A stretch of DNA of 32,056 nt from Geoalkalibacter sp. (GTDB taxonomy: Bacteria > Desulfobacterota > Desulfuromonadia > Desulfuromonadales > Geoalkalibacteraceae): assembly GCF_030605225.1 (NCBI RefSeq), contig NZ_JAUWAV010000045.1, forward strand, positions 1-32,056, given 5' to 3'. The notes below the pieces were generated by a model. The model had not been told where the DNA came from, did no database searches, and worked only from the letters and a program-made list of their open reading frames with translations. Positions 16,915 through 25,505 of the stretch are shown one piece after another (the first letter of the stretch is position 1; every line of letters begins with the position of its first letter). A program made the translations under genes and the position numbers.

Positions 16915-18845
16915 GGCAGATAGGGGTAGGTGCGCAAGGACATGACCGGCATCAGATCCTCCGCCCGCGGCTGGTTGTGGAAGAAATTATCGGGATAATA
17001 GCCGTAATGCCGGGCGCCCGCGCGGGCCAGCAGACGCATCTGCCGCGCCAGGACGCTGCCGGAAATGGGTTCGTTGTTCCTGCGCCAGTCGACGCTTTGC
17101 AGCTCAAAAACCGTCTTGTCCAGGCCGCCGGGCACCTCGGCGACGCGCTGAACAATGGCTTTGAGCCAGGCATCGGGATCCTCGGCCTCCTCCATATAGG
17201 ACATGGCCATGACGGCGGTGTAATCGTAGCGCGCGAGAAATGCCGGCAGGCTCTGGGCGAACCAGGCTTCGCTGGCCCGCTCCAGCACCGGCCGGGCGAA
17301 GAGGTTGCGCGCCGTCTTGATGGCGGGTCGCCAATAGCGCACCCGTTCGGCGAGATGCGCGGTGAAATCGTGCAGCGCCTCGATCTTCAGTTGGGTCCAC
17401 GGCCGTTGATGGTTCGCATCGGCGCGCAGGGCCGCGATGTCGTCGGGCAGCCCGGCCGCCGCGTAAGCCGCCAGCGCCGCCGGATTGGCATCCTCGAAAT
17501 CGGAGAGCAGCGCGTCGTCGTGAAACAGCACCCCGGCAAAGGCGGCGTGCTTTGCCAGATCCTCGTAGAGCTCGGCGGCCAGTTGCCGTGCGCGCGGCGA
17601 AAAGGGCGAAAGGCGGCGGTACTGGCGCGAATCGGGCGCCGACGTACCGTCCTCGCTCCAGGCCAGCACCAGATCGGCTTCATCGCCCAGGGTGAAGGCC
17701 AGCACCGGCATCCAGGCATACACCTGCACCCCGGTGCGCACCCGCAGCTGCCAGGCCACGCGGTTGAACAGATCGGCGCGCAGAGGCAGATGGCGGTTGG
17801 GAAAATAAAGGGCATCGGCCACCCCGTCGCCGTCGGGATCGGCAAAGGCCTGTAGATAGACGGTGTTGACGCCGAGTTTCTGAATGCGCTCCAGCAGCAG
17901 GCCGAGGTTGGTTTCCTGCTGCGCGGGATCGGGGTCGTAGACATAGTCGAGATCGACATGCACGACCCGGATCGGACGCGGCCTTTGCCACTGGGGATTG
18001 TGCATCTGCCAGACAAAATCGGCCAGCGGCGGGTTATCCAGAATCAGCACCCGGCGCACCGCGCCGAGCTCGCGGGGATCGTTCCCGCCCACATCCAGGG
18101 TCAGGCTGATGGGCATGCCGACCTGCGCGGCCAGCTCCTGGGCGCGGCGATTGTATTCGCCGTAAGGCCAGACCATGACGCGTGGCGCCTGGCCGAGACG
18201 CTCCTTGAGCAGGGCGGCGTTTTTCGCGAAATCGGCGCGCAGCCGCTGCGTGTAGGCTTCATCCGATTCGTAGTTCCCGCTTGCGGCATCATGGATGCGC
18301 GTCGTCATGGCCGGCTGGGTGTTGCCCTGAGGATTGGCGGGCACGCCGCGATGCAGATCGAAACTGTGCGAGGCGATTTCCACCAGGCCCGAGGCGGCGA
18401 CCTCGCGGATCTGCTCCCAGCTCATGAAGCGCTCGCGCGGCACCAGGGTGTCGCCGTAGGCAACCTGCGCGCCCACCGGAACTTCGAGCCAGCTGCCGAC
18501 CAGGGCCAGCACCGCCGGGTAATCGAAGGCTTTGAGCAGGGGGAACACCTTGGTGTAAAAACTCGCGTAGCCGTCATCAAAGGTCAGCAGCACCGCCTTG
18601 TCCGGCAAGGCCCGCTCGCCGCGCTGCGCCGCCAGCAAATCATCGATGCTCACCGGACGATAGCCGTTTTCCCGCAGCCAGCTGAACTGGGCGACGAGAT
18701 GGTCGCGCGACACCGCCATGCCGTCGGGATCATCCACCACGTCCTGCACATCGTGGTAGCACAGAGCGATGAAGGCGCGAGCCGGCGTGGCGACCAGCGC
18801 GCTCAGCAGCAGAAACAAGAAGAAAACAACCTTCATCCGTATCAT
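16911..18845 (-). CDS. pgaB: Poly-GlcNAc deacetylase / glycoside hydrolase
   Basis: This periplasmic enzyme removes some acetyl groups from poly-GlcNAc so that it can be exported through PgaA. In the 644-residue protein, residues 1-24 are a signal peptide ending PARA, without a lipobox cysteine, unlike the lipoprotein form of E. coli. The deacetylase domain shows CYHDV, LLTFDDGY and EIASHSFDLH, which supply the metal-binding Asp and His residues. The C-terminal half carries the hydrolase-like domain, with GVLFHDDALLSDFED matching the acidic active site of PgaB. I chose the ATG at 18845, which overlaps the pgaA stop (TGATG) and has GGTGGAG upstream; a GTG at 18857 is possible. Confidence 0.93.
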   Translation of the reverse strand: MIRMKVVFFLFLLLSALVATPARAFIALCYHDVQDVVDDPDGMAVSRDHLVAQFSWLRENGYRPVSIDDLLAAQRGERALPDKAVLLTFDDGYASFYTKVFPLLKAFDYPAVLALVGSWLEVPVGAQVAYGDTLVPRERFMSWEQIREVAASGLVEIASHSFDLHRGVPANPQGNTQPAMTTRIHDAASGNYESDEAYTQRLRADFAKNAALLKERLGQAPRVMVWPYGEYNRRAQELAAQVGMPISLTLDVGGNDPRELGAVRRVLILDNPPLADFVWQMHNPQWQRPRPIRVVHVDLDYVYDPDPAQQETNLGLLLERIQKLGVNTVYLQAFADPDGDGVADALYFPNRHLPLRADLFNRVAWQLRVRTGVQVYAWMPVLAFTLGDEADLVLAWSEDGTSAPDSRQYRRLSPFSPRARQLAAELYEDLAKHAAFAGVLFHDDALLSDFEDANPAALAAYAAAGLPDDIAALRADANHQRPWTQLKIEALHDFTAHLAERVRYWRPAIKTARNLFARPVLERASEAWFAQSLPAFLARYDYTAVMAMSYMEEAEDPDAWLKAIVQRVAEVPGGLDKTVFELQSVDWRRNNEPISGSVLARQMRLLARAGARHYGYYPDNFFHNQPRAEDLMPVMSLRTYPYLP

Positions 18846-21295
18846 CAGAGTCTCCACCCCAGGCGCAGGTAATACTCGGTGCCCGTCTCGCCGTCGCCGT
18901 CATAGACGCGGCGGCTCAGCACCACGCCGTAGGTGAGGCTGAAGCGATAAGCCGCCTGCCAGTTGTGTTCGTAGAGGATGGCCGCCACCGGCTTGGCGCC
19001 GAAACCCTTCTGCCAGTAGCCCCCGCCCGAGAGCGCCAGGCGATGACCGAAACTGCGACTGTAGCGCCGATAGAGCAGCCAGTCGTTGTCGAGGGTCAGT
19101 TCGGCGGAAAAATCCTGCTCGGGGCTGAAATAGGGCACATCGTCGCGCCGGTTGGCGGATGCGTACAGGTCGAGCTGGCCATCAAGCTTGTAATGGGGCC
19201 GGGTCGCCAGGCGCTCACGCCAGTAGGCGCTCAGGCGGTGACGCTGGTTGCCGTCGCTGAAATCCATGAATTGCCCGCCCAAGCCCAAGCGCCGCAGTTC
19301 GCTCAGGCGGTAATCCACCCCCAGGCGCGCGGCATCGGCATCGACGCCATTGCGCAGGGCGCGCAGCGGCGTATCGGCGCTGAACATTTCCAGGGCGAAG
19401 GGGAAAGACCAGTGATCGTCGCGATACCAGGTGCCGGAGAGGGCCAGACCCAGATCGCCGCCGTCACTGTGATTGGCGCTGGCCGCCAGACTGGCGATCA
19501 GGTCGCGGCCGCCATATTCCACACCGCCGCCGTAACGCTGGTAGATGCCGCGACCTTCGGGGAAATCGGCCCGACTCCAGAAACCGGAGATAAAGGCCCG
19601 GTAGTGGGTGAGAAAGGGCGAGGAGAACAGGGTGCTGCCCAGGCGCAGTTCCCGGCTGGACGGCTCGGCGCCGCTGCTGTCGGCGTAGGCGGCTTCCGCG
19701 CGAAGTTCGCGCATTTGGTGGATCTCCCACAGGCGCCTCAGGCGCCGCACCTGGAGGTTTTCGGGAAAGCGCCGGTACAGATCGGCGATTTCAGCCTGGG
19801 CTTCGTCGTACTCACGCAAATCCAGGCGCGTGGCGGCATGACCCATTTGCAGACCGAGATGCCCGGGCTCGATGCCGAGCCCATCGGCGTAGGTTTGCCG
19901 GGCCAGCCGCGGCCAGCCCCGTGCGGCATACACATTGGCCAGTTCGCGCACCAGGTCGGGGTTGCGCGGGGCGACGGCATGCATGGCGGTGAAGCGTTGC
20001 TCAGCCTCCACCAGATCATCGGCGAACACCCGCGCCAGACCGGCGGCGACATCCGCGTCGAGCCGCTCGCGGTTGGCGCCCACGCCGCGCCCCTGGCGCC
20101 ACACCGGCTGCTCGGCCTGCAGCCGGTCGATCAGGGCGTAAGCGCGGGGAAAATCCTCCGTCTCGATGTAGGCATAGAACAGACCAAGACCGGCTTCAAA
20201 GTTCCGCGGCTCCTCGGCGAGAACCCGCTGGTAGAGATCACGCGCGGTTTCGGGCCGCCGCAGATAGAGATAGGCGTCGGCCGCGGCCTGCACGGCATAG
20301 GCCGGGGGAGAAATGCCTTCCTCAACCAGACTTTCATATTCGGCGACGGCCTCGGCCATGCGCACCCGATCACGCAGCGCCACCAGTCGATCAAAACGTC
20401 CTTGCAGAACAAAAGGACGCGCCACCGGGTCTTGGGGATCGAGACCGGCCAGATTCTCCTCGATCAGCTCCAGGGCCCGATCGGTTTCGGCGAAGCGCAA
20501 CGCTTCCGCGGGCGGTTCCAGGGAACCCCAGCGCACATGATGCGCAGCGCGGCCGGTATGCAGGCGCAGCCATTCCTCGCGGCTCAAGAGCTGGGGATGT
20601 TGCTCGGCATACATTTGCGCGCGATGGGTGGCCCCCAGGGCTTCGAGAGCCAGGATGCGCTCGCGCAAGGCGGTGGGATCCTCGGGGGCCAGCGTCAGAA
20701 TTCGCTGGTTGCGGTCGAGCACCGCCAGGAAATCACCCCGCAGGCCCGCTACATAGGCATCAAGCCGCAGCGGCCAGAGCTCGCCGGGATGTTGCGCCCG
20801 CAGCCGCGCGATGCGCTCCTCGGCCGCGCTGAAGTGACCGGCTTCGGCAAGGGCGTAGACATGCCCCTCGATAAAATCGCGATGACCGGGGAAGCGGCCC
20901 TGGGCCCGCGCATAAAGGACGGCCGCTTCTTCAAACCTCTGCGTATTGCGCAGGGCCTTGCCGATGGTCTCCAGCACATAGGCCGGAGCCCGATTCAGAT
21001 CCAAGCCCTCGGCGAGAGCCGCCGCCTCGCCATCCCGGCCCGCCCAACCCAGCACGGTCAGGTAATCGTAAACAAGCGCCTGGTTGTCGGGAAACTGCCG
21101 GTGAAACTCGCCGAGAATCGTCAGCGCCGCGTCGAATTCCCCGGCGCGCGCCAGGGAAACGGCCCGCTCCTGCGCCGCGGCGAAGTCCGCGGAAGCTGCG
21201 AAGGCGGGCGGCCCGACAAAGGCCAACAGCAAGGCCAGGCACACCAGGAGAATGCCGCGCCTTGGCCCGTTCCTACTTACATCGTCTCTGCCCAT
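18845..21295 (-). CDS. pgaA: Poly-GlcNAc export porin with TPR domain
   Basis: This outer-membrane protein lets deacetylated poly-GlcNAc leave the cell. In the 816-residue protein a signal peptide (LLVCLALLLAFVGPPAFAAS) is followed by a long periplasmic helical repeat region. That region runs to about residue 510 with many TPR-like units such as AALTILGEFHRQFPDNQALVY and TARDLYQRVLAEEPRNFEAG. The last 280 residues form the beta-barrel, with alternating strands and a C-terminal YYLRLGWRL. Length is close to the E. coli protein. It is first in the operon. The ATG at 21295 follows GAGG; another in-frame ATG lies at 21307. The start is divergent from murB across an AT-rich gap. Confidence 0.93.
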   Translation of the reverse strand: MGRDDVSRNGPRRGILLVCLALLLAFVGPPAFAASADFAAAQERAVSLARAGEFDAALTILGEFHRQFPDNQALVYDYLTVLGWAGRDGEAAALAEGLDLNRAPAYVLETIGKALRNTQRFEEAAVLYARAQGRFPGHRDFIEGHVYALAEAGHFSAAEERIARLRAQHPGELWPLRLDAYVAGLRGDFLAVLDRNQRILTLAPEDPTALRERILALEALGATHRAQMYAEQHPQLLSREEWLRLHTGRAAHHVRWGSLEPPAEALRFAETDRALELIEENLAGLDPQDPVARPFVLQGRFDRLVALRDRVRMAEAVAEYESLVEEGISPPAYAVQAAADAYLYLRRPETARDLYQRVLAEEPRNFEAGLGLFYAYIETEDFPRAYALIDRLQAEQPVWRQGRGVGANRERLDADVAAGLARVFADDLVEAEQRFTAMHAVAPRNPDLVRELANVYAARGWPRLARQTYADGLGIEPGHLGLQMGHAATRLDLREYDEAQAEIADLYRRFPENLQVRRLRRLWEIHQMRELRAEAAYADSSGAEPSSRELRLGSTLFSSPFLTHYRAFISGFWSRADFPEGRGIYQRYGGGVEYGGRDLIASLAASANHSDGGDLGLALSGTWYRDDHWSFPFALEMFSADTPLRALRNGVDADAARLGVDYRLSELRRLGLGGQFMDFSDGNQRHRLSAYWRERLATRPHYKLDGQLDLYASANRRDDVPYFSPEQDFSAELTLDNDWLLYRRYSRSFGHRLALSGGGYWQKGFGAKPVAAILYEHNWQAAYRFSLTYGVVLSRRVYDGDGETGTEYYLRLGWRL

Positions 21296-21307
21296 GAACC
21301 CTCGCAT

Positions 21308-21454
21308 CAGTGCGTATCCGGAAGTCGCGAGCTTTTCAATAAATTATTTTTAACCATAATTCTTAAAAAATTTCAAGAAATAAAATTCTTGCATGGTGTA
21401 AAAAAGGCTGTTACGAATTTGCCACCCGCTCTCGAGAACGCACAGGACTCAACC
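21308..21454. promoter_or_regulatory. AT-rich divergent promoter region, pgaA and murB
   Basis: This 147-base gap is far more AT-rich than its flanks. On the minus strand a TTGAAA at 21379-21384 followed after 17 bases by TTAAAA is a possible pgaA promoter. Nothing stands out on the plus strand. No operator palindrome was found. Confidence 0.35.
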
Positions 21455-22438
21455 ATGGCCCCCCGCGACCTCACCGCCCACATTCAGCAACTTGTCCGCC
21501 TTGAAATCGGCGCCTTCCAGGTGCGCGCGCCTCTCGCCGCGCATTGCAGCTGGCGCATCGGCGGCCCCGCCGACCTGCTCATCGAACCCGCCTCGGCGGC
21601 GCAGGTGGCGCGGGTGGTGCGCTTCGCCCGTGAACACGACCTGCCCCTGCTGGTCATCGGCCAGGGGACCAATCTGCTTTTCAGCGACACGGGAGTGCGC
21701 GGCATCGTGCTCAAACTGGGCGCGCGCATGGCGCAGCTCACCATCAGCGACAACCGCATCCTGGCCGAGGCGGGCGTCTGGGTGCCGCACCTGGCGCGCC
21801 TGGCGGCCCGCGCCGGCCTGACGGGTTTGGAACATACCATCGGCATCCCCGGAACGCTAGGGGGATTGGTGCTGATGAACGGCGGCAGCCATCGCCGGGG
21901 CATCGGCGACAACGTGCGGCGCGTGTGGATCATCGACCGCGCGGGCGAGGAGCAGACCCTGAACCGCGCTCAGTGCGCCTTTTCCTATCGCCACAGCGCC
22001 TTGCAGGACAGCGGCGCGGTGGTGGTGCGCGCCGAACTGGAATGCGAAACGGGCGATCCGCGCGCCATCCGCCGCGCCATGGTCTGCGATCTGCGCGAAC
22101 GGCGCCTTAAATTTCCGCGCAAGGAGCCCAACTGCGGCTCGGTGTTCCTCAGCACCGCCGAAATGCACGCCAGCGTCGGCCCTCCGGGCAAGATCATCGA
22201 GGAAGCCGGGCTCAAGGGCACGCGCATCGGCGGCGCCGAGGTTTCCCCGCGCCACGCCAATTTCATCGTCAATCGCGGCGGCGCCAGTGCCGCCGACGTG
22301 CTCGCCCTCATTGCCCACATCCGCCGCGTGGTGTTTGAGCGCATCGGCTTTGACCTAAGCTGCGAGGTGCGCTACGTCGATCCGCAGGGGCAAATCATGC
22401 CCGCCGATCAAGCGCCGTCTTCCTCATCCCTGCCCTAA
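21455..22438 (+). CDS. murB: UDP-N-acetylenolpyruvoylglucosamine reductase
   Basis: This FAD enzyme reduces UDP-GlcNAc-enolpyruvate to UDP-MurNAc with NADPH in cytoplasmic peptidoglycan precursor synthesis. The 327-residue protein is a type II MurB. Landmarks are SWRIGGPADLLIEP, the FAD-binding VIGQGTNLLFSDTGVRG, GLEHTIGIPGTLGG, the active-site serine in PNCGSVF, and the late glutamate in SCEVRYVDPQG. The ATG at 21455 has AGGA upstream and is the first plausible start; the frame is open much further back only because it runs antisense through pgaA. The gene stands outside any division or cell-wall cluster, beside the pga operon, which also uses UDP-GlcNAc. Confidence 0.92.
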   Translation: MAPRDLTAHIQQLVRLEIGAFQVRAPLAAHCSWRIGGPADLLIEPASAAQVARVVRFAREHDLPLLVIGQGTNLLFSDTGVRGIVLKLGARMAQLTISDNRILAEAGVWVPHLARLAARAGLTGLEHTIGIPGTLGGLVLMNGGSHRRGIGDNVRRVWIIDRAGEEQTLNRAQCAFSYRHSALQDSGAVVVRAELECETGDPRAIRRAMVCDLRERRLKFPRKEPNCGSVFLSTAEMHASVGPPGKIIEEAGLKGTRIGGAEVSPRHANFIVNRGGASAADVLALIAHIRRVVFERIGFDLSCEVRYVDPQGQIMPADQAPSSSSLP

Positions 22439-22801
22439 GCACAGCCTTTTCTCTCCTCTCACAACTCCACCATCAAAGCACGTCTCCTCCCGATTTTCAT
22501 GTTCCGCCCCTCCCTCGACAGAGCCGCGGCAAATGTCCGAGCCGCAGGCGAGTTTTTGCCGCAAGGGAGGCCGCCAGGTCCCGCAGCGCGCCCACCGACG
22601 ACAATTTCATTAACATCGGTTGCTTTTCCCCAAATTCCTGCTAAACAGAAACGGACTGCCAGAATATCAATTTTTGTCGTTTTTTCAGATGGTTAAGCTG
22701 AATAAATGCGACAAGGATCAACATTAGAAAAAAAGTGAATAGACAGACCAAATTCGTCTTCGCAGAAATTCAACATCTCTAACCACAACCGGGAGTTACC
22801 C
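22439..22801. other. Intergenic region before the B12-type radical SAM gene
   Basis: No gene is supported in these 363 bases. The left half carries the long palindrome listed separately. The right half is AT-rich and holds nested inverted repeats (TTGTCG 22674-22679 with CGACAA 22709-22714, enclosing TCAG/CTGA). It probably contains the promoter of the following operon, but no convincing -35/-10 pair was found. Confidence 0.4.
22509..22570. repeat. Long two-part intergenic palindrome after murB
   Basis: CCTCCCT (22509-22515) pairs with AGGGAGG (22564-22570). Inside it, GCGGCAAA (22526-22533) pairs with TTTGCCGC (22555-22562), leaving a 21-base loop. It could be a dispersed repeat unit or a processed 3' end for murB. 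Confidence 0.45.
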
Positions 22802-24550
22802 ATGAAGGTTGCCCTGATCGGAGCGGAGCTTGAAGAAAACCTGGGCCTGCGCTACATGGCCTCGGCCCTGGAGGCGGCGGGTCATGAAGCGCTTATCCTG
22901 CCCTTCAACGAAGAGGCCGACTTGTCACGGGTGGTGCGCGCCGTGCAAACCGAACGCCCCGACATCGCCGGGCTGTCCATGGTCTTCACCGGCCGCGCCC
23001 GCGAATTCTGCCGTTTGGCGCAAGCCCTGCGCGCCGGCGGCTTTGCCGGCCATCTCACCGCCGGCGGGCATTTCGCCGCTCTCAACGCGCGGCAATTGCT
23101 CGCGGATTTTCCCGCTTTCGACTCGATCGCCCTGGGTGAGGGTGAAGAGCTGATTTGCGCCCTGGCCGAGCACCTCGCTGATCTCTCCCCGGTACCCGGT
23201 TTCTGCTACCGCACCGCCACGGGCGACATCGCCCTCAATCCCGGCAAAGGCAACCCGGAAAACCTCGACGCCCTGCCCTTTCCGCGCCGCACCAGCTTTC
23301 ACGAATACTTCGGGCAGCCCATCGCCAGCATTCTCTCCAGCCGCGGCTGCTGGCGCGAGTGCGCCTTCTGCAGCATCGACGCCTGGTATCGCAGCGGCGG
23401 GGGGCGCAAGTTCCGCATCCGCAGCATCGAGAACATCGTCGCCGAGATGAGCAGCCTCTACCACGAGCACGGCATCCGCATCTTCAATTTTCAGGACGAC
23501 AACTTCTTCCTGCCCGATCCCGCCCAGGCCCTCGCCCGCTTCCAGGCCCTGCGCGCCGGCCTGCGCGCGGCGGGCGTCGAAAAAATCGCCATCGCCGTCA
23601 AGGCGCGCCCCGACAGCATCAACCGCGACGCCCTGGAAGTCCTCGACGATCTTGGCATCTTTCGCGTCTTTCTCGGCGTGGAGAACGCCTCCCAGCGCGG
23701 GCTGGACAACCTCAACCGCAAAAACACCGTGGCACAGATCGAAAACGCCCTGCGCATCCTCAACGACTACGACCTGCACGTGGCCTACAACCTGCTCATG
23801 TTCGAGCCCGACACCAACATGGAAGACATCCGCATCAACCTGCGCTTCATGGAGCGCCACGTCGACAACCCCTTCAACTTCTGCCGCGCCGAAGCCTATG
23901 CCTACACCGGCCTGGAGAAAAAACTGCGCGACGACGGCATTCTCGCCGGCGACTACTTCGGCTTTGACTACCGCATCAAGGACGCGCGCGTCGAGTGCTT
24001 CCACAAACTCGCCAACTACGCCTTCTTCGATCGCAACTTCAGCGACTACGGCCTGCACTACTTCAATATGGAAGTCGATTTCTCCTACCTGCTGCTGCGC
24101 CGCTTCTTCCCCGAAAAACTCAGCGAGGAACTGCGCGCCGAAGTGCGCTGCTTCATCAAGCAGACCAACATCGACACCTACCGCCACCTGTGCCGCATTT
24201 ATGATCTGGCGCAGGCCATCGACCCCGAGGATCGCCGCGCGGTGAACGAGGCCATGCGCAGCCTGCGCCAGAGCGTCGATGAGCACGGCATCGCCCTGCG
24301 CGCCCAGGGCGAGCGCATCCTCGCGCGCCTGCAGGCGGCCCACGACGGCCAGGCGGCGCCCCTGCCCAAGCCCGCGGAATACGGCGAGCAAAGCCTCGCC
24401 GCGCTGCTCGACGGCCTGTTGATCCGCAGCGGCGAGGAGCAGGATGAGTCCTTCGACTTTGCAACGGACGGCGCGTTCAACTTCTTCGGCGCCCTCAAAC
24501 GCCCCATTCCCTATGACCAGTTCAAAAACCGCCTGGACAACAACCGGTAG
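22802..24550 (+). CDS. B12-binding-type radical SAM protein
   Basis: A 582-residue cytoplasmic enzyme. Residues 1-130 form a Rossmann-like B12-binding domain of the radical SAM type (VALIGAELEENLGLRYMASA, LSMVFTGRA, LTAGGHFAAL, DSIALGEGEEL). The DxHxxG motif for lower-axial histidine is absent, as in many members. The radical SAM core has C183-x3-C187-x2-C190 (RGCWRECAFCSI), followed by FNFQDDNFF and VFLGVENASQRGLDNLNR. The last 200 residues are an extra helical domain ending near FNFFGALKRPIPYDQF. Such enzymes methylate or rearrange unreactive carbon. The next gene, 87 bases downstream, encodes an EPAH-repeat protein that may be its target. The start has GGGAG upstream. Confidence 0.88.
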   Translation: MKVALIGAELEENLGLRYMASALEAAGHEALILPFNEEADLSRVVRAVQTERPDIAGLSMVFTGRAREFCRLAQALRAGGFAGHLTAGGHFAALNARQLLADFPAFDSIALGEGEELICALAEHLADLSPVPGFCYRTATGDIALNPGKGNPENLDALPFPRRTSFHEYFGQPIASILSSRGCWRECAFCSIDAWYRSGGGRKFRIRSIENIVAEMSSLYHEHGIRIFNFQDDNFFLPDPAQALARFQALRAGLRAAGVEKIAIAVKARPDSINRDALEVLDDLGIFRVFLGVENASQRGLDNLNRKNTVAQIENALRILNDYDLHVAYNLLMFEPDTNMEDIRINLRFMERHVDNPFNFCRAEAYAYTGLEKKLRDDGILAGDYFGFDYRIKDARVECFHKLANYAFFDRNFSDYGLHYFNMEVDFSYLLLRRFFPEKLSEELRAEVRCFIKQTNIDTYRHLCRIYDLAQAIDPEDRRAVNEAMRSLRQSVDEHGIALRAQGERILARLQAAHDGQAAPLPKPAEYGEQSLAALLDGLLIRSGEEQDESFDFATDGAFNFFGALKRPIPYDQFKNRLDNNR

Positions 24551-24637
24551 AAAGGAGCGAGCCAGAGATCAGGGCCGGATGGCCGAGGTGCACCAGCAAG
24601 CATTTCGATGGAACCACCAACTCAGGGAGGACAAATC

Positions 24638-25429
24638 ATGGCCAAGTTTCGCGATTGGGTCGAGCCGGCACACCCGGCCGTCATGCAGCGGTATGAAGAT
24701 CTGATCAACATCTTTCGTTTTCTGCGCGAGGACGTGCAACTTGAGGTCGACAAAGCCTTCGACCGCATCGCCCGCCAGATCGGCTTTGTCGTCACCACCT
24801 CGCTGCCGGCCACCCTGCGCATCGGCGACGCGGGCAAGATCGAGGTCGTGGAACTGGCCGCCGAGAACCTCAAGGGCACCCTTTTCGAGCGCGAATTCGC
24901 CGCCATCTTCAAGCGTCTGACGGGCAAGACCATCGGCAAGAACCGCATTGCCGCCGGCAGCTATGCCGTCGCGTTTCTGTGGATCGACGCCCTCAAGCTC
25001 AAGCTCAAGCACGACTGGGTGGAGCCCGCCCACTTCCGCCAGATCCGCCCCGAACTCTTCGCCGATCTCGCCCAGTTGCGCCCCGGCATCCGCGAGCCGG
25101 CCCACTGGTTCAACGGCGCGGCGATCCTGGCGAGCGAGGAAGAAATGCTGATTTCGGTCATCGACGAGGTCTATCCCGAACTCAAACTGGCTGATCGCAT
25201 CGCCATCAACCGCATCGACACGCGCAAGCCCATCCCCGGCGTTCGCGAACCGGCGCATTTCCGCGAAATTCTCGAAGGACTCATCGAAGAGCGCGTCGAC
25301 CCGCGCAAACTCATCCCCGGCGTGCGCGAGCCGGCCCACTTCCGCAAGATTACCGATCTGTTCGAGGATCCGAGCAAATTGCAGACCCTCGCCGAACTGG
25401 CCTCACTGCTGCGCAAACTGGGCTTGTAG
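24638..25429 (+). CDS. EPAH-repeat protein, possible substrate of the upstream radical SAM enzyme
   Basis: I recognise no family for this 263-residue protein. It has no signal peptide or membrane segment and looks mainly helical. Its striking feature is five EPAH motifs at residues 9-12, 129-132, 153-156, 204-207 and 231-234. The flanks fit W/G-V/I-E/R-EPAH-F/W/P; the last two copies share PGVREPAHFR with a 27-residue period. Codons for EPAH differ synonymously between copies, so the repeats are kept at protein level. The ATG at 24638 has GGGAGG (24625-24630) seven bases upstream. It could be a multi-core peptide substrate, a five-histidine metal or cofactor binder, or a structural repeat protein. 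The likely co-transcription with the radical SAM gene favours a shared task. Confidence 0.85.
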   Translation: MAKFRDWVEPAHPAVMQRYEDLINIFRFLREDVQLEVDKAFDRIARQIGFVVTTSLPATLRIGDAGKIEVVELAAENLKGTLFEREFAAIFKRLTGKTIGKNRIAAGSYAVAFLWIDALKLKLKHDWVEPAHFRQIRPELFADLAQLRPGIREPAHWFNGAAILASEEEMLISVIDEVYPELKLADRIAINRIDTRKPIPGVREPAHFREILEGLIEERVDPRKLIPGVREPAHFRKITDLFEDPSKLQTLAELASLLRKLGL

Positions 25430-25440
25430 CCCGCACCAAC

Positions 25441-25479
25441 CGGACCGCCCCCGCCGTCTCGCGCGACGCGGGCGGTCCG
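25441..25479 (+). terminator. Strong hairpin after the EPAH-repeat gene
   Basis: CGGACCGCCC (25441-25450) and GGGCGGTCCG (25470-25479) make a perfect 10-bp stem 11 bases after the stop codon. There is no T-run, so it is either a weak or factor-aided terminator or an mRNA-stabilising structure before the next gene, which starts 26 bases later. Confidence 0.5.
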
Positions 25480-25505
25480 TCACCCCACACCCAGGAGTTG
25501 CCCTC

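Noticed and set aside
18965-21454. Long plus-strand frame antisense to pgaA that runs in frame into murB
   Set aside because: The part before 21455 is the reverse of pgaA and has no recognisable domain. MurB begins at the ATG at 21455 with a ribosome site and normal family length.
22925-24391. 488-residue minus-strand frame opposite the B12-type radical SAM gene
   Set aside because: It is a composition shadow of a GC-rich gene. The plus strand carries the cluster motif and the B12-type domain.
24580-24704. Short frame between the radical SAM and EPAH-repeat genes, considered as a precursor peptide
   Set aside because: It has no ribosome site, overlaps the start of the EPAH-repeat gene in another frame, and shows no leader or core pattern.
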